Source: Stenotrophomonas maltophilia (GTDB taxonomy: Bacteria; Pseudomonadota; Gammaproteobacteria; Xanthomonadales; Xanthomonadaceae). From it: a stretch of 64,000 nucleotides of DNA. The DNA lies in NCBI RefSeq assembly GCF_003970865.1, contig NZ_RXLZ01000010.1, positions 1 to 64,000 on the forward strand, read 5' to 3'. The translations under genes and the position numbers were made by a program. Positions within the stretch are counted from its first letter, which is position 1. Every line of letters starts with the position of its first letter. Below the pieces are notes generated by a model that was given only the letters and a program-made list of their open reading frames with translations, was not told the origin of the DNA and made no database searches. This document shows positions 1-8,567 of the stretch, one piece after another.

Positions 1-187
1 TGTATTATGCTGTGCTGATGATTGTTGTGATATGCACTTATCCAACACCGTAAATGTGCAGTACGATTTAGCGATTCAGCGATCTGGTATGATGTTTATT
101 TCGAAAGCGTTGTATTTTGTCTAAGGGGACCGGCAGCCGCACATCGCATAAAGCGAAAGACCGTCGGCAGCGTCAGATGTGTATAAG
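1..187. other. Contig-edge artefact containing Nextera adapter sequence
   Basis: Positions 162-187 match the Illumina Nextera read-1 adapter (CGTCGGCAGCGTC followed by AGATGTGTATAAG) over 26 consecutive bases. Positions 1-161 are clearly more AT-rich than the rest of the window and carry no convincing gene. The reverse-strand reading frame entering this block from the right spells LYTSDAAD, a peptide known from translated adapter contamination in public databases. A TAAGGGGAC...CCGCAC pattern occurs at 122-142 and again at 183-203, as expected of a chimeric read end. This is library or assembly debris, not biology. Confidence 0.9.
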
Positions 188-804
188 GGGACGCCCCCCG
201 CACGACCGCCTTTAGCATCGCCGTCGTTGCGACCCTTGCCACCGCCACTGGCACCACCCGGCCGGGTCGGCCCCTGCGGCGGTATCTGCAGGTCGGCCGG
301 AATCGGCGCCAGGTCCAGCGCTTCGCGCACGAAGTCGCGCAGCGAGACCACCAGTTCGTGGGTGTGCACCGGTCGCCCCTGTGCAAGATCGTTGGCGGCA
401 CGCGCGGCCAGCCGCACCTGTTCGTCGGTGCCCAGCAGCAGGATGTCCGACAGCGCCGCTTCAACGGCATCGCGGATGCGGCGCGCGCGATCCGAGCGGG
501 GTTCGGCGATGCCTTCGGCATCTTCGCGCTGGCGCAGGTCACGGCGGTGGCTGGGATCCACGCCCAGTTCGCCGGTGAACGAACCGCCCAGGGTCTTGTA
601 GGCCGCCATCAGCGTGCGCAGCCGTTCGTTGATCTGCCGGTTCTCGCGCTCGCGGCGCTGTTGCAGGGTCTGCATCACCAGCAGGCGGATGCCCACGCCC
701 AGCAGGGTGATCAGGACCAGGCCGGCCAAGGTGGACAGCACGCCCTGCCAGGAACTGAAGTCGATACCGCGCATGCCCGGGGCTCCGGCGGGAAGAACCT
801 GCAT
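188..804 (-). CDS. Hypothetical single-pass membrane protein, 3' end lost
   Basis: The N-terminal part has one strong membrane helix (SSWQGVLSTLAGLVLITLLGV region, about residues 18-46). It is followed by a charged, probably coiled segment (LQQRRERENRQINERLRTL) and a cytoplasmic helical domain ending in a Pro/Gly-rich stretch. The family is not recognised. The frame runs into adapter sequence at 187, so the true C-terminus is missing. Start is either the ATG at 804 or the ATG at 774; the latter has a GGAG about 8 nt upstream and may be the real one. The gene lies downstream of the histone-like gene on the same strand, separated by a terminator-like hairpin. Confidence 0.7.
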
Positions 805-834
805 CTTGCCCCAGTCCGCGCCCCAGAAACGCGA

Positions 835-867
835 AAGGCCCCACCACCCGGTGGGTGGCAGGGCCTT
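835..867 (-). terminator. Probable intrinsic terminator of the histone-like gene
   Basis: Outer arms AAGGCCC/GGGCCTT and inner arms CCACCC/GGGTGG form a long hairpin just beyond the stop codon of the histone-like gene. Read on the minus strand it is followed by TTTCGCGTTT, a modest T-rich tail. Confidence 0.55.
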
Positions 868-881
868 CGGTCAGGGCGCGA

Positions 882-1790
882 TTACTTGCGCTTGGCGACC
901 TTGCGCACGGCCTTCTTGGCCGGAGCCTTCTTGGCGGCGACCTTCTTCAGCGGGGCAGCCTTCTTGGCAACCGTCTTGCGGGTGGCGGCAACCTTCTTGC
1001 CAACTGCCTTCTTGGCAACGGCGGTCTTCTTGCCGACAACCTTCTTGGCAGCCGCGGTCTTCTTGCCGACGGCCTTCTTGGCCACAGCAGCCTTCTTGCC
1101 GACAACCTTCTTGGCGGCGGCGGTCTTCTTGGTGGCGACCTTCTTGGTGGCGGCAACCTTCTTGCCGACAACCTTCTTCGCAGCCACGGCCTTCTTGCCA
1201 GCGACCTTCTTGGCGGCGACGGTCTTCTTGGCCACAGCCTTCTTGGCGGTGGCGACCTTCTTGCCGACAACCTTCTTGCCGACAACCTTCTTGGCGGCCG
1301 CGGTCTTCTTGGCAACGGTCTTCTTGGCGACGGCAGCCTTCTTGGTGGCAGCCTTCTTGACGGTAGCGACCTTCTTGCCGGCAGCCTTGGTGGCGGCCTT
1401 GGTGGTCTTCTTGGCAGCGGCGGCCTTCTTGGCCACAGCCTTGCCTGCAGCCGCCTTCTTCTTGGCCACTTCCTTCTTCAGGGCAGCGGCTTCGGCCTTG
1501 GCGTTCTTCTTGGCGGCTTCCAGCTTCTTCTTGGCGTTGGCAACAGTCTTGCCGACCGACTTGGCAGCCTTTTCGGCCTTCTTGGCAACGGTCTTCTCGA
1601 CCTTGGCCACGGCCTTCTTGGCCTTGGCAACGCGGGTACCGGCAGCCTTGGTGGCGCGCTTGACGGTCTTCTTGACCGACTTCACTGCGTCTTCGGCAGC
1701 GTGGGCGATGGTCTCGCCAACGTTGGTGGCGGTTTCTTTGACGTTCTCGACGGCGTCGGTCACGACCGACACACCATTACCGTTGCTCAT
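882..1790 (-). CDS. Histone H1-like Lys/Ala-rich protein (AlgP/Hc-like)
   Basis: This 302-residue protein is almost entirely Lys, Ala and Val. Residues 1-60 are a less repetitive N-terminal part ([20 protein letters not shown]). After that come PAKKA-type and [15 protein letters not shown] repeats to the C-terminus, the composition of bacterial histone H1-like proteins that bind DNA non-specifically. AlgP of Pseudomonas is a known relative in style. The start is supported by AGGAGGG upstream of the ATG. The DNA is a degenerate GCCTTCTTGGC-type tandem repeat, so copy number probably varies between strains and assemblies may collapse it. The function (nucleoid compaction or regulation) is inferred from composition only. 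Confidence 0.8.
   Translation of the reverse strand: MSNGNGVSVVTDAVENVKETATNVGETIAHAAEDAVKSVKKTVKRATKAAGTRVAKAKKAVAKVEKTVAKKAEKAAKSVGKTVANAKKKLEAAKKNAKAEAAALKKEVAKKKAAAGKAVAKKAAAAKKTTKAATKAAGKKVATVKKAATKKAAVAKKTVAKKTAAAKKVVGKKVVGKKVATAKKAVAKKTVAAKKVAGKKAVAAKKVVGKKVAATKKVATKKTAAAKKVVGKKAAVAKKAVGKKTAAAKKVVGKKTAVAKKAVGKKVAATRKTVAKKAAPLKKVAAKKAPAKKAVRKVAKRK
906..1420 (-). repeat. Degenerate tandem repeat inside the histone-like gene
   Basis: Units built on CTTCTTGGC(A/G)(A/G)C(C/G)G occur about every 15-45 bases and encode AKK-rich peptides. Several longer blocks (TTGCCGACAACCTTCTTGG) recur nearly identically. The array is prone to slippage. Confidence 0.75.
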
Positions 1791-2281
1791 GTTGCCCTCC
1801 TGCGGGCCTTAAGTATCAAAACGGGGCGATGCTATACCGACATTGACGATCGTGGAACGGGGCGTGCGCCAGCAATCGCATCTGCTGCGACGGCAATGGT
1901 GTAGCCGAGCACCCTCATGAGCACAGTGGGTTGACAGGAAACCCCTTTTTTTCAGTGCTGCGCCGCACGATCCGGGTAGCGGCAGATGCTGCCTGCGCGC
2001 ACCTGCCCGAATGCGGCGGAAGGCGTGCGATATGGCGCATCGCGGCACCAGGATGCGCAGAACTGCGCAAGTATCGGCCTGTATCCACACGCGCTTCAGC
2101 AGACCTCGGCACGTTGAGAAGCACGCCCGATGCTGTCGCCACCGCCCCACAGATGGCGATGCCGACCCGCGTTCCGTGCGCCGGGTTTTCATGGCGCATT
2201 TATCCAGATCGCGACACACTCATTCAGCTTGTTTTACCGTAGGGCCGAACCGCCCCCACCCACGCCAGCGAACCGACTCCC
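1791..2281. other. Intergenic region between divergent genes, no gene seen
   Basis: About 490 bp separate the histone-like gene from the protease gene. Short frames exist on both strands but have no recognisable protein character. The region presumably holds both promoters. An AGGAGGG ribosome site for the histone-like gene is visible at the left edge. Confidence 0.5.
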
Positions 2282-3715
2282 ATGCGACCGCTTCCCACCC
2301 TGCTCACGCTCGCAATCGCCGCCGCCTTCGGTGGCTTCGTTGCCACCGGCATCAATGCCCACCTGGACAACCGTGCCGACGCCGCGCCGCTGCCAGCGGT
2401 ACTGCCGACCACGGCGGCATTGCCAGCCTCGGTGGCCGGACAGGCGGTGCCGTCGCTGGCACCGATGCTGGAAAAGGCGATGCCGGCAGTGGTCAGCGTC
2501 AACACCAAGCAGGTGGTGCGCGTACGCAATCCCTTCTTCAACGACCCGTTCTTCCGCCGCCTGTTCCCGGACATCCCGCAGGAACGCATCAACGAATCGC
2601 TGGGCTCGGGCGTGATCATCGACGCCAAGGAGGGCCTGGTGCTGACCAACCACCATGTCATCGACAACGCCGATGACGTACAGGTGACACTGGCCGACGG
2701 GCGCACGGTCAAGGCCGAGTTCCTCGGTTCGGACCGCGATACCGATATCGCGTTGATCCGCATTCCGGCGCAGAACCTGACCGACATCAAGCTCGGCAAC
2801 AGCGACCAGCTTCGGGTCGGTGACTTCGTGGTGGCAATCGGCAATCCGTTCGGCTTCAGCCAGACGGTCACCTCGGGCATCGTCTCGGCGGTAGGCCGCA
2901 GCGGCATCCGCGGGCTGGGCTACCAGAACTTCATCCAGACCGATGCATCGATCAACCCGGGCAACTCGGGTGGCGCACTGGTCGATCTGCAGGGCCAGCT
3001 GGTCGGCATCAATACCGCCAGCTTCAACCCGCAGGGCAGCATGGCCGGCAACATCGGCCTGGGCCTGGCGATTCCGTCCAACCTGGCACGCAGCGTGGTC
3101 GACCAGCTGGTCAAGCACGGCGTGGTGGTGCGCGGCACACTGGGCGTGGAAAGCCAGAACCTGACCGCGCAGATCGCGCAGGGCCTGGGCCTGGGCGAAA
3201 CCCGCGGCGCGCTGGTCACCCGTGTACTGGCCGGTTCGGCCGCCGCCGCTGCCGGCCTGAAGCCGGGCGACGTGGTGGTCTCGGCCAATGGCCAACGCGT
3301 GGACAGCGCCGAAGCCCTGCACAACGTGGAAGGCCTGGCCGCGGTCGGCAGCGCATTGACGCTGGACGTGCGCCGCGAGGGCAAGCCGCTGCAGATCAAG
3401 GCAACGTTGAAGGAACAGGCGCGCGCGGTCGCCGGCGAGAGCCTGGACCCGCGTCTGACCGGGGCCACCTTTGTCGACCTGCCCGAGTCGCTGCGCCAGT
3501 CCGGTGTCGGCGGCGTGCTGGTCAGCGAGGTCAAGCGCGGCAGCCGCGCGGCCACCAACGGCCTGCAGCAGGGCGACATCATCACCGATGCCACGGTGGG
3601 CGAATTCGCCGACCTGGCCAGCTGGCGCGCCAACTTCCAGCAGCGCCCGCCGACCCTGGTGATACGCGTGCTGCGCAACAATGGCCAGCAGCAGGGCCAG
3701 CTCGTGATGCGCTGA
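2282..3715 (+). CDS. degQ: DegQ/DegP-family periplasmic serine protease
   Basis: This is a 477-residue HtrA-type protease and chaperone that degrades misfolded envelope proteins. Residues 1-35 form an uncleaved anchor or signal segment. The trypsin-like domain shows the catalytic triad: His125 in TNHHVI, Asp155 in DTDIALI and Ser229 in GNSGGAL. Two PDZ domains follow at about 275-365 (GLKPGDVVVSANGQRV) and 385-470 (GLQQGDIITDATVGEFA). Two PDZ domains and the length fit DegP/DegQ/MucD rather than the single-PDZ DegS. The gene stands alone, with about 100 bp before the next operon. Which of the Deg paralogues it is cannot be settled from the sequence. Confidence 0.93.
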   Translation: MRPLPTLLTLAIAAAFGGFVATGINAHLDNRADAAPLPAVLPTTAALPASVAGQAVPSLAPMLEKAMPAVVSVNTKQVVRVRNPFFNDPFFRRLFPDIPQERINESLGSGVIIDAKEGLVLTNHHVIDNADDVQVTLADGRTVKAEFLGSDRDTDIALIRIPAQNLTDIKLGNSDQLRVGDFVVAIGNPFGFSQTVTSGIVSAVGRSGIRGLGYQNFIQTDASINPGNSGGALVDLQGQLVGINTASFNPQGSMAGNIGLGLAIPSNLARSVVDQLVKHGVVVRGTLGVESQNLTAQIAQGLGLGETRGALVTRVLAGSAAAAAGLKPGDVVVSANGQRVDSAEALHNVEGLAAVGSALTLDVRREGKPLQIKATLKEQARAVAGESLDPRLTGATFVDLPESLRQSGVGGVLVSEVKRGSRAATNGLQQGDIITDATVGEFADLASWRANFQQRPPTLVIRVLRNNGQQQGQLVMR

Positions 3716-3816
3716 TCGCCCTGCCGTAACACCCCCTATACCCCGGCAATGCTATTGCTGTCAGTCCAGGTCGGCACCGCCGACACCCGTTCCCCCATCG
3801 CAACAGGAGTGATTCG

Positions 3817-4182
3817 ATGAGCCCCACCAATACCGAGAACCTGAAGGAACACCTGGGTGAAGCCGGTTCCCACCTGAAGCAGGCCGCGTCGGCCGCCGGC
3901 GGTGCGATCAAGGGTGCAACCGGCGCAGCCGGCGACGAACTGCGTATCGGCAAGGCCAACGTCAAGGCTGAACTGTCCGACAGCGCACTGTCCGGCCTGG
4001 CCGCCGCCGAATTCGGTGGTGCCGCCGCCAAGGAACAGGTCGATGCGCTGATGGACAAGGGCAAGGATCTGATCGACAGCGCCGCTGAGCTGATCCGTGA
4101 ACGTCCGTTGGCCTCGTTCGGTGTTGCCTTCGCTGCCGGCTGGATCATCGCCAAGCTGGCCCGCGGCAGCAGCGACAAGTAA
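3817..4182 (+). CDS. DUF883 (YqjD/ElaB-like) membrane-anchored protein
   Basis: The protein is 121 residues, mostly amphipathic helix rich in Ala, Lys and Glu. A short C-terminal membrane segment follows a conserved IRERPLAS motif (about 92-99), then SFGVAFAAGWIIAKLARG. This is the layout of YqjD/ElaB proteins, which tether to the inner membrane and bind ribosomes in stationary-phase E. coli. An AGGAG lies upstream of the ATG. It is first in a three-gene run with a holin-like protein and a third small protein, matching the yqjDEK arrangement. Confidence 0.85.
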   Translation: MSPTNTENLKEHLGEAGSHLKQAASAAGGAIKGATGAAGDELRIGKANVKAELSDSALSGLAAAEFGGAAAKEQVDALMDKGKDLIDSAAELIRERPLASFGVAFAAGWIIAKLARGSSDK

Positions 4183-4190
4183 GCCGCGGC

Positions 4191-4661
4191 GTGAGCGAAG
4201 ACAACGCGCAAGCCCCTGATCCAGCGGCCACCCCGCCGCTGGATGAGAGCATCCGACAGGTCGGTGCGGCCGGTCGTGCCGCTGCCGATTCGGCCAAGCA
4301 CACGCTGCGCTCGCTGCGCCGGTTGGCCTCGGCCGACTTCGCGATGGCACGCAGTGCGTTCGGTCGTGCGCTGGCCTGGGCCGGCGTGGCGATCGTGTTC
4401 GGTGCCTCGGCCTGGTTGCTGATGGCCGCCACCCTCATCGCCCTGCTGCAGAGCTGGGGCCTGAGCTGGCTGCAGGCCCTGCTGATCACCTCGCTGCTGA
4501 GCCTGGCCGTCACCGGTTATGCGATCTGGCGGGTGTCCTACTTCTTCCACCACACCGGCATGCACGCTACCCGGCGCCAGCTGTCACGCCTGGGCCTGTT
4601 CGACGAGCCCAGCGAAGACGATCCCGATGCCGAGGTGCAGCTACCCGAGGGCAAGCCATGA
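4191..4661 (+). CDS. YqjE-like / phage holin superfamily III membrane protein
   Basis: The protein has 156 residues and starts with GTG. A hydrophilic N-terminus (to about residue 55) precedes two transmembrane helices (LAWAGVAIVFGASAWLLMAA and LQALLITSLLSLAVTGYAIW regions) and a polar, acidic tail. This is the architecture of the YqjE / Holin-X (PF07332) family, which in proteobacteria is chromosomal and not necessarily lytic. It lies 8 nt after the DUF883 gene and overlaps the next gene by 4 nt (ATGA), so the trio is probably translated together. Confidence 0.8.
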   Translation: MSEDNAQAPDPAATPPLDESIRQVGAAGRAAADSAKHTLRSLRRLASADFAMARSAFGRALAWAGVAIVFGASAWLLMAATLIALLQSWGLSWLQALLITSLLSLAVTGYAIWRVSYFFHHTGMHATRRQLSRLGLFDEPSEDDPDAEVQLPEGKP

Positions 4662-5125
4662 AGTTCGGCGCGCTGCAACGGCGGGTGAAACGCTGCGAAC
4701 AGGTGGTGACGGTTCGCCTGGGCGAAACCCAGGACCACTGGTCCACGCTCAGCGACGTCTGGCGAAAAGGCTGGTCGCCGCTGCGCATCGTAGTGGTCGG
4801 CCTGGCCGGTGGCTTCATCGCCGGCAAGCTGGAAGTGCCGGGCAAGGTCAATGGTGCCCGCTGGCTGCAGATGGTGGGTTCGGTCTCGAACCTGTTCGCC
4901 AGTGCGCAGGCGGCGTTCGCCACGGCGATGGCGGCGCAGGCCGCAGCCAGCGCCGACGACGCGGCCGAAGAAGCCGACGATGCCAGCGAACAGGCACAGG
5001 CGGCGGCCTCCGCTGCCGACGCACGGCCGGCACCGGCACCACGCTCCGTGCCTGAGCCAGAACCGGAGCTGGACCTGCGCGGGCCGCGTCCGGCCGAAGC
5101 GGCCACCGAGCTGTCCGAACGTTGA
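4658..5125 (+). CDS. YqjK-position hypothetical protein
   Basis: The protein has 155 residues, begins in an ATGA overlap with the holin-like gene and contains one hydrophobic stretch (SPLRIVVVGLAGGFIAGKLE, about 40-60). Its second half is low-complexity Ala/Glu/Pro (EPEPELDL near the end). It occupies the third position of a yqjDE-like operon. No family is recognised with certainty, so the function is unknown. Confidence 0.7.
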   Translation: MKFGALQRRVKRCEQVVTVRLGETQDHWSTLSDVWRKGWSPLRIVVVGLAGGFIAGKLEVPGKVNGARWLQMVGSVSNLFASAQAAFATAMAAQAAASADDAAEEADDASEQAQAAASAADARPAPAPRSVPEPEPELDLRGPRPAEAATELSER

Positions 5126-5192
5126 TCCATGGAATCCGCCGCGCCGATCGCGGCCGGCGGATAATGCGCTCCCCTTCCCGGTTGGTGCGTCG

Positions 5193-6302
5193 ATGAGCGA
5201 GTCCCTCCTGTCCCCGTCACCGGCCGGCCCCGAACAACCGGACGTACCGCTGCCGCCCGCATCGCGCCCGCGCGGGCCGATGTCGCTGGTGGTGCTGGCG
5301 ACCCTGGCGGTGGGCTACACGCTGTGGGCAGCGCAGGACATCATCCTGCCGGTGCTGCTGGCGATGTTCTTCGCGCTGGTCGGCAACCCGATCCTGCGCC
5401 TGCTGCAGAAGCTGTGGATTCCGCGTGCGCTGGGCGCACTGCTGATCCTCGGTGCCGGCCTGGGCGTGACCGGTTCGCTGGCGGTGCAGTTGATCGGCCC
5501 GGCAATGGAATGGGCACAGGAAGCACCGCAGCAGCTGCGCAAGATCGCCCGCCAGGTGCAGGACCTGACCAAGCCGGTGCAGCAGGCCAACCAGGCCGCG
5601 GAAAACTTCGCCCGCGTTGCCGGTGGCGACAGCAACCGCAAGGTGCAGGTGATCCGCGCCCAGCTCGACGACCCGTACCGCATGCTGACCCGTGCGCCGC
5701 GGCTGGCCGCCTCGGTGCTGGCGGTGGTGCTGCTGACCCTGTTCTTCATGATCTACGGGCAGAGCCTGCAGCGCGCGGCGATCGCGCTGTTCCCGAATCG
5801 CCAGCAGCAGCGCTTCACCAGTGACATCCTGCGTTCGATCGAGCGCGAGGTTTCGCGCTACGTGCTGACCATCAGCGTGATCAACACCCTGGTCGGGCTG
5901 GTGTTCGCCGGCGTGCTGATGCTGCTCGGCATCGGCCTGCAGGAGGCGTTGCTGTGGGGCACGGTGGCCGCGCTGCTGAATTTCGCCCCCTACGTGGGCC
6001 CGCTGATCGGCGTGGCGCTGATGCTGCTGATGGGCTTCGTCGAGTTCCGCGACCCGCTGCAGGCCCTGCTGCCGGCCGCCGCCTACCTGGGCCTGCACAC
6101 CCTGGAAGGGCAGATGGTGACCCCGATCGTGCTGGGCCGGCGCATGAAACTGTCGCCACTGGTGCTGATCCTGGCGCTGATGGTGTTCGGCTGGGCCTGG
6201 GGCATGATCGGGTTGCTGCTGGCGGTGCCACTGCTGGTCTGCATCAAGCTGGTGCTGGCACGGCTGGACGGCATGCAGGGCTGGGCACGCCTGCTGGAAT
6301 GA
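5193..6302 (+). CDS. AI-2E family (PerM/TqsA-like) transporter
   Basis: This is a 369-residue integral membrane protein with seven to eight predicted helices, a large hydrophilic loop at about 95-165 and the family-typical late block LEGQMVTPIVLGRRMKLSPL. That block and the LNFAPYVGPLIG segment are hallmarks of the AI-2E transporter family (PF01594). The substrate is unknown. Members export autoinducer-2 or act as Na+/H+ antiporters or putative permeases. The ATG at 5193 is preferred over upstream in-frame codons because those would overlap the previous gene and extend into non-homologous sequence. Confidence 0.85.
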   Translation: MSESLLSPSPAGPEQPDVPLPPASRPRGPMSLVVLATLAVGYTLWAAQDIILPVLLAMFFALVGNPILRLLQKLWIPRALGALLILGAGLGVTGSLAVQLIGPAMEWAQEAPQQLRKIARQVQDLTKPVQQANQAAENFARVAGGDSNRKVQVIRAQLDDPYRMLTRAPRLAASVLAVVLLTLFFMIYGQSLQRAAIALFPNRQQQRFTSDILRSIEREVSRYVLTISVINTLVGLVFAGVLMLLGIGLQEALLWGTVAALLNFAPYVGPLIGVALMLLMGFVEFRDPLQALLPAAAYLGLHTLEGQMVTPIVLGRRMKLSPLVLILALMVFGWAWGMIGLLLAVPLLVCIKLVLARLDGMQGWARLLE

Positions 6303-6321
6303 AAGCCCGCGCGGGCAGGGG

Positions 6322-6327
6322 TAGAAT
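6322..6327 (+). promoter_or_regulatory. Possible -10 box (TAGAAT) giving a leaderless mRNA
   Basis: TAGAAT lies 6 nt before the GTG start of the HAD gene, a spacing that would put the transcription start on or next to the start codon. No Shine-Dalgarno sequence separates them. A -35 element is not obvious, so the call is weak. Confidence 0.3.
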
Positions 6328-6333
6328 GGCGGG

Positions 6334-7053
6334 GTGAATTTCCCCGTCCAAGCCATCACCCTCGACCTTGACGACACGCTGTGGCCGTTCGCTCCGATCG
6401 GCGCCCGCATCGACCTGGTCCTGCACGAGTGGATGCGTGAACACAGCCCCGCCACGGCCGAGATGTATCCGGTGGCGGCGATGCGCGAACTGCGCGAGCG
6501 CCTGTACCACGCCCATCCGCACCTCCATCATGACCTGAGCGCACTGCGCCGGCTGACCCTGCACGAAGCGCTGCACACCAGTGGTGCCAGCCTGGATCTG
6601 CTGGAGCCGGCGTATGAAGTGTTCTTCGCCGCGCGCAACCAGGTCGAGTGCTACCCCGATGCGATCGATGCGCTGGCGCGGATTGCCGCGCGGGTGCCGG
6701 TCGCAGCGCTGAGCAACGGCAATGCCGATCTGGAGCGGATCGGCCTGGCCCATCATTTCGCCTTCCAGCTGGGCGCGCGCGAACACGGCGCGGCCAAGCC
6801 GGAGGCGAGCATCTTCCACGCCGCCTGCGCCCGACTGGGTGTGGCGCCGGCACAGGTACTGCACGTCGGCGACCACGCCGAAATGGACGTGGCCGGGGCG
6901 ATTGCCGCCGGCCTACGCGGCTGCTGGATCAACCGCGAAGCAGCCACCTGGACCCATCCGCAGCTGCAGCCGGACCTGCAGTTCGACACCCTCACCGGCC
7001 TGGCCGACTGGTTGGATGCCAACCTCGACGCTGCCGCACCCCGGAGTACCTGA
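6334..7053 (+). CDS. HAD-superfamily hydrolase (YigB-like phosphatase)
   Basis: The protein has 239 residues with the HAD motifs in order: DLDDTL (about residues 11-16, nucleophile Asp11), SNGN (motif II), the lysine of AAKPEASIF (motif III) and HVGDHAEMDVAGA (motif IV). A helical cap lies between motifs I and II. The layout matches YigB-type phosphatases, including 5-amino-6-(5-phosphoribitylamino)uracil phosphatases, but substrate cannot be read from sequence. The GTG start has no clear ribosome site (see the TAGAAT box). The aminopeptidase gene starts 3 nt after its stop, so the two are probably co-transcribed. Confidence 0.85.
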   Translation: MNFPVQAITLDLDDTLWPFAPIGARIDLVLHEWMREHSPATAEMYPVAAMRELRERLYHAHPHLHHDLSALRRLTLHEALHTSGASLDLLEPAYEVFFAARNQVECYPDAIDALARIAARVPVAALSNGNADLERIGLAHHFAFQLGAREHGAAKPEASIFHAACARLGVAPAQVLHVGDHAEMDVAGAIAAGLRGCWINREAATWTHPQLQPDLQFDTLTGLADWLDANLDAAAPRST

Positions 7054-7056
7054 CGC

Positions 7057-8424
7057 ATGAGCGAGATCACTGGTTTCACTGCCGACACCGCCGCCGCACT
7101 GCCGCTGTACGTGCTGGACCGCGAGCAGTTCGCGGCCTGGAAGGACGGCCAACCGGCCGCCACCCAGGCATGGCTGGCGTCGCAGGGGTTCACCGCCGGT
7201 GCCTTCACCACGGCGCTGCTGCCCGGCGCCGATGGCCTGGCCGGTGCGGTGATCGGTGTCGGTGATCGCGCCGATGCCTACAGCTATTCGCATGCCCCGC
7301 ATGCCCTGCCGGAAGGCAGCGTGTGGCAGCTGGCCAGCGAACTGCCGGCCGCCGAACTGGCGCTGCTGCAGCTGGGCTGGGGCCTGGGCAGCTACCGCTT
7401 CGACCGCTATCGCAAGCGCCACCGTGCGCCGGCGCGCCTGGTGGCTGAGCCGACCGGCGAAGTGGCCGACCTGATCGCCGCCAGCCTGCGCGTGCGTGAC
7501 TGGGTCAACACCCCGACCGAAGACATGGGTCCGCAGCAGCTGGAAGACGCCGCGCGCGCACTGGCCGATGCGCATGGCGCGCAGGTCGAGGCGATTACCG
7601 GCGACGAACTGCTGAAGCAGAACTTCCCGGCCATCCACGCTGTCGGTCGTGCCTCGCACCGCGCACCGCGCCTGGTCGTGCTGCGCTGGGGCAAGGACAC
7701 CGATCCGGCGCTGGTACTGGTCGGCAAGGGCGTCTGCTTCGATACCGGTGGCCTGGACATCAAGCCGGCCGACGGCATGCGCAACATGAAGAAGGACATG
7801 GGCGGCGCCGCGCATGCACTGGCCCTGGCCGGCCTGGTGATGGCACGCGGGCTGCCGGTACGCCTGACCCTGCTGGTGCCGGCAGTGGAAAACGCGATCG
7901 GTCCCGATGCCTTCCGCCCGGGCGAAGTGATCGCCACCCGCAAGGGCCTGAGCGTGGAGATCGACAACACCGACGCCGAAGGCCGCGTGATCCTGTGCGA
8001 CGCGTTGACCTTCGCCAGCGAACAGAAGCCGGATCTGGTGCTGGACTTCGCCACCCTCACCGGCGCCGCGCGCATCGCGCTGGGCCCGGATCTGCCGGCG
8101 CTCTTCAGCAATGACGACAACGTGGCGCAGCAGTGGCTGCAGGCCGGTGATGCGACCCGCGACCCGGTCTGGCGCATGCCGCTGTGGCGCCCCTACCTGC
8201 GTTACCTGAGCAGCGGCATCGCCGATCTGGCCAATGCCGGTTCACGCATGGCCGGCTCGGTGACCGCCGCGCTGTACCTGGAGCGCTTCCTGGAAGACGG
8301 CCAGCGCTGGGCGCATCTGGACGTGTACGCCTGGAACGATGGCGAACGCCCGGGCCGTCCGGCCGGTGGTGAAGCGCTGGCGCTGCGTTCGGCGTGGGCG
8401 ATGCTGAAGTCGCGTTACGCCTGA
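7057..8424 (+). CDS. M17-family leucyl aminopeptidase
   Basis: The protein has 455 residues. The C-terminal catalytic domain carries VGKGVCFDTGGLDIKP (metal/active-site Lys and Asp), MKKDMGGAAH and the family signature NTDAEGRV, then ATLTGAARIALG. These supply the two-metal site and catalytic Lys/Arg of M17 leucine aminopeptidases, which remove N-terminal residues from peptides in the cytoplasm. The N-terminal ~170 residues form the divergent regulatory domain. The length is slightly below the 480-500 of PepA and fits the PepB/short group. It follows the HAD gene by 3 nt. Confidence 0.92.
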   Translation: MSEITGFTADTAAALPLYVLDREQFAAWKDGQPAATQAWLASQGFTAGAFTTALLPGADGLAGAVIGVGDRADAYSYSHAPHALPEGSVWQLASELPAAELALLQLGWGLGSYRFDRYRKRHRAPARLVAEPTGEVADLIAASLRVRDWVNTPTEDMGPQQLEDAARALADAHGAQVEAITGDELLKQNFPAIHAVGRASHRAPRLVVLRWGKDTDPALVLVGKGVCFDTGGLDIKPADGMRNMKKDMGGAAHALALAGLVMARGLPVRLTLLVPAVENAIGPDAFRPGEVIATRKGLSVEIDNTDAEGRVILCDALTFASEQKPDLVLDFATLTGAARIALGPDLPALFSNDDNVAQQWLQAGDATRDPVWRMPLWRPYLRYLSSGIADLANAGSRMAGSVTAALYLERFLEDGQRWAHLDVYAWNDGERPGRPAGGEALALRSAWAMLKSRYA

Positions 8425-8429
8425 GGGAG

Positions 8430-8450
8430 GCGCCGGGCCCTGCCCGGCGC
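8430..8450. repeat. GC-rich perfect hairpin after the aminopeptidase gene
   Basis: GCGCCGGGC and GCCCGGCGC form a 9-bp stem with a CCT loop a few bases after the stop codon. There is no T-run, so it is more likely an mRNA-stabilising or attenuating hairpin than a classical terminator. Confidence 0.5.
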
Positions 8451-8567
8451 TGCCCGCCCCGATGGGGCCGGAAGATCTGACGAAAAATTGAATTTCGGCC
8501 CCGGCCGGGTTCTGCGAGGATGTGTGGGTCGACCACCCACACGCTCCGTGAAGGCAGGAACCCGACC

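Noticed and set aside
358-1812. 484-residue plus-strand frame across the histone-like gene
   Set aside because: It is a shadow of the Lys/Ala repeat on the other strand; the translation is an FLATA-type repeat with no family character.
1809-2219. Small minus-strand frames upstream of the protease gene
   Set aside because: No ribosome site, no domain and no codon pattern; probably intergenic.
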